From Streptomyces sp. NBC_00102 (GTDB lineage Bacteria; Actinomycetota; Actinomycetes; Streptomycetales; Streptomycetaceae), in assembly GCF_026343115.1 (NCBI RefSeq), contig NZ_JAPEMC010000002.1:310001-374000 (forward strand): a stretch of DNA of 64,000 nucleotides, in the 5' to 3' direction. Below are positions 8,430-16,194 of the stretch, in pieces. Below the pieces are notes generated by a model, which was given only the letters and a program-made list of their open reading frames with translations, was not told the DNA's origin and did no database searches. Made by a program: the position numbers and the translations under genes. The stretch's first letter is position 1, and each line of letters opens with the position of its first letter.

Positions 8430-9077
8430 CTACCCCTCGACCGGCTTCCGGATCGCCGCGATGTCGAACTGGAGGCGGAGCTTCTCGCTGACCATGGCTC
8501 CGCCCTCGGCGAGGCGGGCGTTGTAGGTGAGGCCCCAGTCGGTGCGGTTGATGGTGGTGGTGCCGTCGAAGCCGACCCGTTCGTAGCCGAACGGGTCGGT
8601 GACGTGGCCGATGTAGGTGAGGTCCAGGTCGACCGGGTTGGTGGTGCCCCTGATGGTGAGGTCACCCGTCATGCGGTAGAGGTCCTCGGCGACGAGGCTC
8701 ACGGCGGTACTGGTGAAGACCATCCGGGGGTGCTTGCGGGCGTCCAGGAACTCCCGCCCGACGAGGTGCCCGTCGCGCTGTTCGACACCGGTGTCGACGC
8801 TGGCGGTGGCGATGGAGATCTCGGCCCGGGAGCGGGCCGGGTTGCTGCCGTCGAAGTAGAGGAGGCTCTCGTACTCGGCGAACGAACCCCGCACCGTCGT
8901 CACCATGGCGTGCCGCACGGAGAAGCCGATCCTGCTGTGCGCCGGATCGATCATCCATTCTCCGGTGAGTCCCTTCAGCGCGGGATGGGGAAGCACGGCG
9001 GCGGGAGCTGCGACCGTCGTGCCCGCGCCCGTGTCACCTGTGCGTCGGGGCGTTGAGCTGCGGCTGAAGATGTTCAT
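8430..9077 (-). CDS. YceI-family lipocalin-like protein
   Basis: A 215-aa protein whose main part (about residues 38-212) is a YceI domain: GEWMIDPAHSRIGFSVRHAM near the start, then RAEISIATASVDTG, HPRMVFTSTAV, GDLTIRGTTNPV and a C-terminal hydrophobic strand. YceI proteins form an eight-stranded barrel that binds isoprenoid or amphiphilic ligands. Unlike the E. coli protein there is no signal peptide; a ~35-residue Ala/Pro/Thr-rich N-terminus precedes the domain, so the protein is probably cytoplasmic. No Shine-Dalgarno sequence precedes the ATG, and upstream DNA (9078-9110) is unusually A/T-rich, suggesting a promoter very close to the start. Confidence 0.9.
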   Translation of the reverse strand: MNIFSRSSTPRRTGDTGAGTTVAAPAAVLPHPALKGLTGEWMIDPAHSRIGFSVRHAMVTTVRGSFAEYESLLYFDGSNPARSRAEISIATASVDTGVEQRDGHLVGREFLDARKHPRMVFTSTAVSLVAEDLYRMTGDLTIRGTTNPVDLDLTYIGHVTDPFGYERVGFDGTTTINRTDWGLTYNARLAEGGAMVSEKLRLQFDIAAIRKPVEG

Positions 9078-9110
9078 GGACTACTTAGTTACTGTGCGAA
9101 AACGATCAAG
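9078..9110 (-). promoter_or_regulatory. Candidate promoter/operator of the YceI gene
   Basis: An A/T-rich island directly upstream of the start contains the short dyad ACT-T-AGT within a longer imperfect palindrome (ACTACTTAGTTACT on the plus strand). Such sites are typical of MarR/HxlR-type repressors or a -10 region. This rests on composition and symmetry only. Confidence 0.3.
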
Positions 9111-9259
9111 GTAAGAGAGCGTCGAGGAATCCGAACATGTGCGCGCAAACCTTCACAGGAGTGGAGTCCTCGTGGGTACGGGGCGTAGCGCCCGGGAGGG
9201 TCGTGCCGCGTCCCCCGCACTCCGTAACCGGCCTAAAGCGTGTGTCGAAAGTGGCGCCG

Positions 9260-10189
9260 TCATCCGGTCGTGCGACCGGGGTTCCCCGCGGCGGGCAGCC
9301 GCCAGTCGTACGGGAAGAGGTCCACCGCCCAGGAGGCACCCGTGGCCGTCAGGGCGGCCAGGTTCTCCGGAGTGCGCAACAGGCACCGGTTGAGCAGCAG
9401 TTCACGCCGCTCGGCCGGGGTCAGCAGGGCCTCGGCGGGGTCGGGGTTCTCTCCGCCGTCGTCGATGTCCCGGCGGCCGCCGGCGTTGACCCGTCTGCCC
9501 GTCGGCGTCAGGTGGTCCAGGCGGAAGTCGGTGCGCCACTGGGAGTTGCCGCCCCACCCCTGTGACAGGTCGACCGTGGGCCGGTGGCGGCGCAGGAAGG
9601 TCCAGTGGAGCGGGGAGCGGTCGGCGACGCCGCGCTCCGCGTGGTGCGCGCCGGCCCGGACGCGTACGCCCGCACGGCTGAACAGCAGCGGCCCCAGCCA
9701 CAGCCCCGGCCAGACCGTCCCGGTCACGCGGGCGGCCTCCTCCGGATCCTCGGCCTGCTCGACCTCCACGATCTCGTGGAGGAAGGGGTCGAAGGGGCCC
9801 GTCGGGCGAAACGGCTCCAGCCCGAGGGCGGTGAAGAGGTGGAGGTACTGCTCCAGGCCGAGGGCCGGCCACCCGTCGAGCGAGCGTGTCCGACGGGCCC
9901 AAGGCGCCTCGACCTCAGGGTCGGGAGGCGGCTGGTGGGCGAGGAGCAGCACGTCGCTGACCCGGCTGAGGGCGTACAGCTCCCAGCTCATCGCCCGGCG
10001 GAGGTCGGCCGGTCCGCGGAAGTCCTCGCGGCAGAGCGACTCTGCCGCCCTCGCCGCCCAGGCCGGGTAGCCGGCCCCGGCGTGGGCGAGCCACGGCGCC
10101 ACTACCGCCCCGAAGGCGTCCGGACCGCTGTGGTCCAGCAGCTCCTGGTAGAGATCCCTGGCGTCGGCCGGCGGCTCCTCCTCGTCCAT
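9260..10189 (-). CDS. Conserved hypothetical protein, 309 aa
   Basis: A soluble, Trp- and Leu-rich acidic protein I do not recognise. It has no signal peptide or membrane segment. The N-terminal half is helical (ARDLYQELLDHSG, WAARAAESLCRED); the C-terminal half contains HLTPTGRRVNAGGRRDID and a closing LLLNRCLLRTPENLAALTA. The ATG at 10189 (MDEEEPPADARD) is preferred because the longer frame to 10387 is low-complexity. It stands alone on the minus strand, with no operon partner to suggest a job. Confidence 0.6.
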   Translation of the reverse strand: MDEEEPPADARDLYQELLDHSGPDAFGAVVAPWLAHAGAGYPAWAARAAESLCREDFRGPADLRRAMSWELYALSRVSDVLLLAHQPPPDPEVEAPWARRTRSLDGWPALGLEQYLHLFTALGLEPFRPTGPFDPFLHEIVEVEQAEDPEEAARVTGTVWPGLWLGPLLFSRAGVRVRAGAHHAERGVADRSPLHWTFLRRHRPTVDLSQGWGGNSQWRTDFRLDHLTPTGRRVNAGGRRDIDDGGENPDPAEALLTPAERRELLLNRCLLRTPENLAALTATGASWAVDLFPYDWRLPAAGNPGRTTG

Positions 10190-10486
10190 CCGCGCAGCGT
10201 AGCGACGCCGCCGGACCGGGACCCACCGATTTCCCGCCCCGCCTGAATGCCTGATGAGGTTGCGGGCGAGTGTCCGACCACCACTGTCCGACAACCGCTG
10301 CCCGAGGGGGAGTTGAGGGGTACCGATCGGGCCGTCGAGGGAATCGCCGGCCGGCGGCGAAACGAATCCGCCCCGCATCGACGGCAACCTTTTGGTTCCG
10401 TGCGGCGACTACGAGTCCGGAACCCCCCGTCATCCCGCTGGGAACCGAGGAACGGAACAGCCCCATGACACCGTACGGACACACGA

Positions 10487-10543
10487 CGTCACCGGACCAC
10501 CGGTTTCCTGAGGGGGCGTCACCGGACCACCGGTTTCCTGAGG
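10487..10543. repeat. Two-copy 30-bp direct repeat
   Basis: A 27-nt unit beginning CGTCACCGGACC and ending TTTCCTGAGG is present at 10487-10513 and identically at 10517-10543, separated by GGG. The unit contains the inner palindrome CCGGACCACCGG in imperfect form. Role unknown. Confidence 0.85.
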
Positions 10544-10645
10544 CCGTGGCGGCCGGCACCGGGTCGGTGGTGGGGCGGGTTCCGGACTTTCCGCGACTGC
10601 CCGGAGCCGCTGCGGGACTTCCCGGACCCTGACTTCTCCAGCAGT

Positions 10646-10661
10646 GTCGAAGCGCTTCGAC
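10646..10661. promoter_or_regulatory. LacI-type operator 1 (GTCGAAGCGCTTCGAC)
   Basis: A perfect 16-bp palindrome with the central CG of LacI/GalR operators. The same core recurs at 10749, 22834 and 23016, all flanking genes of the xyloglucan locus. It lies 169 bp upstream of the regulator start, consistent with autoregulation. Confidence 0.8.
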
Positions 10662-10748
10662 TGCTCTCTGGACAGTTCCCAGGAGTCCGTCTAGGCTCGT
10701 CTGAATCTTCGCATGTCAGAAGGGGGTTGAAGGAAGAAGTGAGGCGTT

Positions 10749-10761
10749 TCGAAGCGCTTCA
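10749..10761. promoter_or_regulatory. LacI-type operator 2
   Basis: TCGAAGCGCTTCA contains the perfect 10-bp palindromic core GAAGCGCTTC, 69 bp upstream of the regulator's ATG. Together with the site at 10646 (about 100 bp apart) it could support looping or tandem repression of the regulator's own promoter. Confidence 0.75.
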
Positions 10762-10829
10762 CCAAAGCCTCCTTCCCATCGTCTTCCTGCCGTCTTTCAC
10801 CTGTCACTGTCACCCGTAAGGGAGAGCGC

Positions 10830-11840
10830 ATGGTCACCCTGGCCGAGGTCGCCCAGCACGCCGGAGTCTCCGCGAGCACGGTGAGCTACGTCCTCAGCGG
10901 GAAGCGGTCCATTTCCGCGCCCACCCGGGAGCGCGTGGAACTGAGCATCCAACAGCTCGGCTACCACCCCAACGCCGGGGCCCGCGCGCTCGCCAGCAGC
11001 CGCTCCAACATCATCGCCCTGATGGTGCCGTTGCGTACCGACATGTACGTGCCGGTGATGATGGAGGTCGCCATCGCGGTGGCCACGACCGCCCGCACGC
11101 ACGGCTACGACGTCCTGCTCCTCACCGGTGAGGAAGGCCCGGCAGCCGTCCGGCGGATCGCCGGGAGTTCGCTGGCCGACGCACTGATCCTCATGGACGT
11201 GGAACTGCACGACGAACGCCTCCCCGTCCTGCGGGACACCGGACGGGCCGCCGTGCTGATCGGTCTGCCCGCCGACGTGTCCGGACTGACCTGTGTGGAC
11301 CTCGACTTCGAGGCGACCGGGGCGCTCTGCCTGGACCACCTGGCCGGACTCGGGCACCGGGAGGTCGCGGTCATCGGCGAGGCGCCCGCGGTCTACGAGC
11401 GGCACACCGGCTTCGCCGAACGCACCATCGACGGCATCCGGGCCAAGGCCCGCGAGACCGGGGTGACCGTACTGCACCGGCCCTGCGAGGGCGGGTACGC
11501 GGCGATGGCGCAGACCCTCTCCCGGATCTTCGACGAACGGCCCGGCACCACCGGGTTCATCGTCCAGAACGAGTCCGCCGTGGAGCCGCTGCTCAACCTC
11601 CTCCAGCAACAGGGCCGGGCCGTGCCCGAGGACGTCTCGGTGGTAGCGGTCTGCCCCGAACAGGTGGCGGCACAGGCCTCGGTGCGGCTCACCTCCGTCG
11701 CCATACCCGCCCAGGAGATGGGGCGCCGGGCCGTCGAGCTGGTGGTGGCCAAGCTCACCGGCCGCGGCACGGACGAAGTCGAGCTGATCGCACCGGAGTT
11801 GACCGTGCGGGCGAGTACGGGACCCGCGCCCGCGGTGTGA
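10830..11840 (+). CDS. LacI/GalR-family repressor of the xyloglucan locus
   Basis: A 336-aa sugar-responsive repressor. The N-terminal helix-turn-helix (TLAEVAQHAGVSASTVSYVL, residues 3-22) and hinge helix (NAGARALASSRS) are canonical. The rest is a periplasmic-binding-protein-like effector domain (NIIALMVPLRTDMY to the end). The start is supported by AAGGGAGAG. Two copies of the palindrome GAAGCGCTTC precede it and two more lie between the divergent sugar operons at 22834 and 23016, which makes this protein their likely binder. By family precedent the inducer should be a xyloglucan-derived sugar, but that is inference. It is convergent with the GH95 gene across a bidirectional terminator. 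Confidence 0.92.
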   Translation: MVTLAEVAQHAGVSASTVSYVLSGKRSISAPTRERVELSIQQLGYHPNAGARALASSRSNIIALMVPLRTDMYVPVMMEVAIAVATTARTHGYDVLLLTGEEGPAAVRRIAGSSLADALILMDVELHDERLPVLRDTGRAAVLIGLPADVSGLTCVDLDFEATGALCLDHLAGLGHREVAVIGEAPAVYERHTGFAERTIDGIRAKARETGVTVLHRPCEGGYAAMAQTLSRIFDERPGTTGFIVQNESAVEPLLNLLQQQGRAVPEDVSVVAVCPEQVAAQASVRLTSVAIPAQEMGRRAVELVVAKLTGRGTDEVELIAPELTVRASTGPAPAV

Positions 11841-11846
11841 ACCGTA

Positions 11847-11882
11847 CGGGTGGGCCCGACCGCTCCCGGCCGGGCCCACCCG
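11847..11882. terminator. Bidirectional terminator between lacI-like and GH95 genes
   Basis: A perfect 12-bp stem CGGGTGGGCCCG (11847-11858) / CGGGCCCACCCG (11871-11882) lies between the two convergent stop codons, so it can serve both transcripts. Confidence 0.75.
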
Positions 11883-11920
11883 CGAGATCGGCGTGATCCG
11901 GACGAAAAGCCCCGGAGCCT

Positions 11921-14200
11921 TCACCGACCGGCCGTCTCCCGCCGCGGCACCGTGAGGACCCGGTCGGCCCCCGCGGTGAGCGTGATCCAGGACGCCTCTC
12001 CCGGCTCCGCCGCGCCCCCGGGAGTGCCTGGCGGCGGGCCCGTGCGCAGCTCCACCCGGGCGTCGCGGGCGGGCCGGAGCACGGCGGTGACCTCCTCGGG
12101 GGTCCAGCTGAGGTCGAGAGCCGCGCCGAACCGGGTACGGACGCCCCGGAGCGAGCCCCTCGGGTACGCGGCCGGGAGCGCGGGCAGCAGCACCAGGCGG
12201 CCCGGTCCCGACTGGACCAGCATCTCGAGCACCACGGCCGGCAACGCGTGGGCGGCGTCCGCGTTGTACACGTTGCGGTCCGGGTAGTGCGCGCTCATCA
12301 GCGAGTCGTGGAAGAAGTCCCCGGCCAGCACCGACGCCAGCGCCGAGGACACCCGGGAGCCGTCCCGCAGCCGCGCCGCGACCAGCGCGTGGTGCAGATG
12401 GCCGTGGGCCGAGTCGTTCTCCGAACCCCGCAGCTCCAGCGCCCGGTGGGCGGCACGGGCCGGTCCGGGGGTGTCGTACGGGTTGATCTCGTCGAGCGGC
12501 CACACCGGGTAGAGGTGACTGAGGTGGCGGTGGTCGTACGTCTCGCGCAGTCCTGGCCACGCCCACTCCGCGAGCGCGCCGTCCTCGTTGACCACGTAGC
12601 GCGGGAGCCGGGCGGCGAGGCTCCGCCAGCGGTCCGCGTCCGGGTGGGCGGGGGCGAGCTCCGCCGCCGCGGTGAGGGCGTGCCGGGCCGCCGCGATGTC
12701 CATCGTGGCGTTGACGGTGCCCCAGCTCGCGTTCGCCGGCCGGTTCTCCGGCGAGTACGACGGGACGATCGCCACCGTCCCGTCGGGTCCCTCGCGGGTG
12801 AGGAAATCCGCGTAGAAGTCGGCCACTTCGACGCAGGCCGAGACCAGCGAGTCCGCAACCACCCCGGTGATCGCGGCGCGTTCGAGCAGGGGTTGCAGCA
12901 GCCAGTCGGCGCCCGCGGTCCACAGGTGCAGCGGGTAGGCCCGCTGGAAGTGGCGGGTGTGGCCCGACTCGCCGTCGGAGTGGGAGGGCGCGACGATTCC
13001 CCGGCAGCCGAAGAGGGCCCGGGCGTTCTCCCGCCAGTGTTCCAACTGGTCCTCGATCAGACGCGTATGGGCGTCGAGGACCTCGGGCAGATCCGCCGTG
13101 GCGGCCGAGGCCAGCTGGAGGTTGAGGTTGGCGTTGGTGGTGAACGCCCCCGACCAGGCGGTGTCCCAGTCGCCCGTCCACAGACCGGTCAGCCGGGGAG
13201 GCAGCAGCCCCGACGCGGAGAGCAGATGGTAGCGGCCCGCCGCGAACAGCCGTTCCAGCAGCGCCGGGCTCTCCGGATGACGCAGCAGCTCGCTGCCCGG
13301 CAGGCCCTGGCGGGCCGGATCCTCGTCGTGCAGGGAGAGCGTGCAACGACCGAAAGCTGCATGATGGAGCGGTAGATGACGATCCATCAACGTTGCGTAG
13401 CCGGAATCCGGCAGAGCTGCCCACTCGGCGTCCAGGTCGGGGTCTCCCGGGCCGCGGCGTACGCGGGTGAGCAGGAGCAGGCTCCGGGCCCCCGTGACGC
13501 GGACACCGTCGCCGTCCACCGACACCGTGCCGCCCTCCACGCGCAGGGTGGTCACGCCGATGCAGGAGAGTTCGCTGTCCGGGTAGCGCAGACGCAGGGC
13601 GAGCCGGGCGCCGTGCGGTGTCAGCACCGTCGCACGGCCGATCGCCAGACCCGCCGGAGCGCCGGGCAGAGCCGGGTCGAGCGAGACCTCGACGTCGGAC
13701 GCCGGGCCGGTGATGTGCTGCACGATCACGTCGTCGGCCCGTGACACGAACACCTGGCTGCGCCAGCGGCCCGAGGAGGCGGTGGCCTGGCCCGAGGCGA
13801 AGTCCAGGTCCCGGCGGTAGGCGGACGGTTCGGGGCCGGCCGGAGGAGTCGAGACCGCCTGTTCCTCGGGTGCGAGCCCGTCCGCCCCGGACCGCCGCAC
13901 CCGGGTCTGGAACGCCGGGTGGAACGGCTGGACCCACACCAACGGCCGGCCCGCGCCGAAGCGTTCGGCCGCCTCGGTGTCCCCGGCGAGCAACGCGTTC
14001 TGGATCGCTCCGAGTTCCTCGGCCAGTTCCGGTGCGGCCAGGTGCTCGCTGCCGTTGGGCCGCACGAGGGTGTGGTGGTCGACGATCACCCGGTCGTCGA
14101 CCGGGTCGCCGTAGACCATCGCTCCGTGGTGGCCGTTCCCGCTGAGGAAGGCGTCCTCCCAGCGGGCGGCGGGCCGTGGCTCCCAGGTGCCCCGGATCAT
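11921..14200 (-). CDS. GH95 alpha-L-fucosidase (cytoplasmic)
   Basis: A 759-aa glycoside hydrolase of family 95, inverting enzymes that mainly remove alpha-1,2-linked L-fucose (some act on L-galactose), a terminal sugar of fucosylated xyloglucan. The N-terminal beta-domain opens with WEDAFLSGNGHHGAMVYG. The catalytic (alpha/alpha)6 barrel shows the N-x-N pair at N356 and N358 (TTNANLNLQ), matching the activating asparagines of bifidobacterial AfcA, and the general acid glutamate in SYSPEN (E485). YDHRHLSHLYPVWP is also typical. No signal peptide, so it acts on imported oligosaccharides. Its ATG overlaps the GH42 stop as ATGA (14197-14200), indicating translational coupling; it is the last gene of the operon. 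Confidence 0.88.
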   Translation of the reverse strand: MIRGTWEPRPAARWEDAFLSGNGHHGAMVYGDPVDDRVIVDHHTLVRPNGSEHLAAPELAEELGAIQNALLAGDTEAAERFGAGRPLVWVQPFHPAFQTRVRRSGADGLAPEEQAVSTPPAGPEPSAYRRDLDFASGQATASSGRWRSQVFVSRADDVIVQHITGPASDVEVSLDPALPGAPAGLAIGRATVLTPHGARLALRLRYPDSELSCIGVTTLRVEGGTVSVDGDGVRVTGARSLLLLTRVRRGPGDPDLDAEWAALPDSGYATLMDRHLPLHHAAFGRCTLSLHDEDPARQGLPGSELLRHPESPALLERLFAAGRYHLLSASGLLPPRLTGLWTGDWDTAWSGAFTTNANLNLQLASAATADLPEVLDAHTRLIEDQLEHWRENARALFGCRGIVAPSHSDGESGHTRHFQRAYPLHLWTAGADWLLQPLLERAAITGVVADSLVSACVEVADFYADFLTREGPDGTVAIVPSYSPENRPANASWGTVNATMDIAAARHALTAAAELAPAHPDADRWRSLAARLPRYVVNEDGALAEWAWPGLRETYDHRHLSHLYPVWPLDEINPYDTPGPARAAHRALELRGSENDSAHGHLHHALVAARLRDGSRVSSALASVLAGDFFHDSLMSAHYPDRNVYNADAAHALPAVVLEMLVQSGPGRLVLLPALPAAYPRGSLRGVRTRFGAALDLSWTPEEVTAVLRPARDARVELRTGPPPGTPGGAAEPGEASWITLTAGADRVLTVPRRETAGR

Positions 14201-16194
14201 GCCGCGCCGACCGGCTTCAGGGCGGCCACACCGTAACGCCCCAGCTCCACGGACCCGTCCGTCTTCGCGCCGCTGAGCACGTCGACGTAACTCCCCGCCA
14301 GCTCCACGGTCACCGTGTCGAGGCCGTGGTGGAGGAGGAAGAGCAACTCGCCGCGGCGTACCGCCTCCACACCCTCGGGCAGTCCGGCCAGCACCGGCCG
14401 GACGCCCGCCTCGCCGGCCACCCGGCCGAGCAGCCCGCGCAGGGCCCCGGGCTCCGGCAGCGTGGAGACGTACCAGGCGCCGCCCTTGCGGAGCACGGCG
14501 GGCAGCCCGTCGAGTTCGCCGTCCCGGTAGGCGGCGACGGTCTCGCCGGTGCCGTCCGCCTCCAGCTCCTCCGACCACAGCAGCCCCCGGAACCCGTCGC
14601 AGGCGACGCTCGCGTCCGGCTCGACGGGCCACCACTCGTGGAGGGTGCGGATCGAGAAGAGCTCGCGCAGCCGCACATCCATCCCGCCCGGCCGGATGCG
14701 GTCGTCCACGTCGGCGACGCCGGTGAAGAAGCCGCTGACCAGAGTGCCGCCGTTCGCCACGTACGCGACCAGGTTGTCGACGGCCGCGTCGGACAGGAGA
14801 TAGAGCTGCGGTACCACGACCATCCGGTAGCCGCTCAAGTCGGCCTCGGGGCGGGCGAAATCGGTCGCCGTGCCGTTCTCCCAGAGGGCCCGGTGCCAGG
14901 CCCGTACGATCTCCGGGTAATCCAGGTGCGCGGAGGGGCGGCCTTCCTGGGCACTGCCCCACCAGGCGTCCCAGTCGTGCAGCACGGCGACCTCGGCGGT
15001 GGCGTGGGTGCCGCTCACCTCCGGTGCGAGGGTGGCCAGTTCGGCGCCGATGCGGGTGACCTCCCCGAAGGCGCGGCCCTCGGGACCCGCGTGGGACAGC
15101 ATCCCGGAGTGGAACTTCTCCGAGCCCTGCCGGGACTGCCGCCACTGGAAGTAGCAGACGGCGTCCGCACCCCGGGCCACCGACTGGAGCGACCAGAGCC
15201 GGTTGAGCCCGCGGGGCTTCGGCCGGTTCACCGGACGCCAGTTGACCGCGCTCGCGGCCTGCTCCATCAGCATCCACGGCCCCGCCGCCTGCGAACGGGT
15301 CATGTCGGCGAGCATCGCGTTGTACTGGCCCGCTCCCGGGTCCGCCGGGTCCGGGTAGACGTCCACCGAGACGACGTCCTCCTGCCCGGCCCACGCCCAC
15401 GCGTCCTGCCCCGACCACAGCGGCATGAAGTTGGACGTCACGGGGAGCGCGGGGGAGTGGCGGCGCACGATGTCCCGCTCGGCGGTGTAACACTCCATCA
15501 GGGCGTCGGAGGTGAACCGCTTGAAGTCGAGCATCTGGGTGGGGTTGCGCGTGTACTGGGCCTTGCGGGGCGGCAGGATCTCCGCCCAGGTGTCGTAGCG
15601 CTGACTCCAGAAGGCGGTGCCCCAGGCCTCGTTGACCGCGTCGAGGGTGCCGTACCGGCCGGCGAGCCAGCGGCGGAAGTGCGCCGCCGTCTCGTCGCAC
15701 CAGCAGTGCGTGCAGTACTCGTTGTTGATGTGCCACATGGTCAGCGCCGGGTGGCCGGCGTACCGGGCCGCCAGGTCCTCGGTGAGGGCCGCGGCATAGT
15801 CGCGGTACACCGGCGAACTCGCGCAGAAGTGCTGGCGCGAGCCGTACCAGACGACCGAGCCGTCCTCCGCGCGCGGCAGGGTCTCCGGGTGCAGCGCACC
15901 CATCCACGGCGGCGGGGAGGAGGTCGGGGTGGCGAGGACGACCCCGATGCCGTTCTGCTCCACGAGCCCCATCAGCCGGTCGAGCCATTCGAACTCCCGT
16001 GCACCGGGGCGGGGTTCGATTTTCGCCCAGGAGAAGACCCCGAGTGTCACCGAGTTGACCCCGGCCTCCTTCATCAGGGTGACATCCTCGGCCCACACCT
16101 CCTCGGGCCATTGCTCGGGGTTGTAGTCGCCGCCGAAGAGAAGGCGGCCACGGGTGGCGTCACGCAGGGACGGCATGGTGTTCTCGATCCTCAT
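14197..16194 (-). CDS. GH42 beta-galactosidase
   Basis: A 665-aa retaining beta-galactosidase. The N-terminal TIM barrel starts LLFGGDYNPEQWPEEVW. The acid/base is E159 in HINNEY and the probable nucleophile is E311 in WMLMEQAASAVNW. A cysteine cluster (C124 and C161/C164/C166) fits the zinc site of many GH42 enzymes. A trimerisation domain and a small C-terminal beta domain follow. No signal peptide, so it is probably cytoplasmic. In this locus its role would be removal of beta-1,2-galactose from xylosyl side chains. Its ATG overlaps the GH74 stop (ATGA, 16191-16194) and its stop overlaps the GH95 start, so the three hydrolases are translationally coupled. Confidence 0.92.
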   Translation of the reverse strand: MRIENTMPSLRDATRGRLLFGGDYNPEQWPEEVWAEDVTLMKEAGVNSVTLGVFSWAKIEPRPGAREFEWLDRLMGLVEQNGIGVVLATPTSSPPPWMGALHPETLPRAEDGSVVWYGSRQHFCASSPVYRDYAAALTEDLAARYAGHPALTMWHINNEYCTHCWCDETAAHFRRWLAGRYGTLDAVNEAWGTAFWSQRYDTWAEILPPRKAQYTRNPTQMLDFKRFTSDALMECYTAERDIVRRHSPALPVTSNFMPLWSGQDAWAWAGQEDVVSVDVYPDPADPGAGQYNAMLADMTRSQAAGPWMLMEQAASAVNWRPVNRPKPRGLNRLWSLQSVARGADAVCYFQWRQSRQGSEKFHSGMLSHAGPEGRAFGEVTRIGAELATLAPEVSGTHATAEVAVLHDWDAWWGSAQEGRPSAHLDYPEIVRAWHRALWENGTATDFARPEADLSGYRMVVVPQLYLLSDAAVDNLVAYVANGGTLVSGFFTGVADVDDRIRPGGMDVRLRELFSIRTLHEWWPVEPDASVACDGFRGLLWSEELEADGTGETVAAYRDGELDGLPAVLRKGGAWYVSTLPEPGALRGLLGRVAGEAGVRPVLAGLPEGVEAVRRGELLFLLHHGLDTVTVELAGSYVDVLSGAKTDGSVELGRYGVAALKPVGAA

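Larger units (their letters stand above)
10190..10829. other. 640-bp regulatory region before the LacI-family gene
   Basis: No convincing gene. It holds a 30-bp-period direct repeat (10487-10543) and two copies of the GAAGCGCTTC palindrome (10646-10661 and 10749-10761) just ahead of the regulator. The frames marked open here are Arg/Pro-rich with no start signals. Confidence 0.6.

Noticed and set aside
11921..16111. Single 1396-aa minus-strand protein
   Set aside because: The first ~640 residues are an out-of-phase reading of the GH42 gene; the real GH95 protein starts at 14200, where it overlaps the GH42 stop as ATGA.
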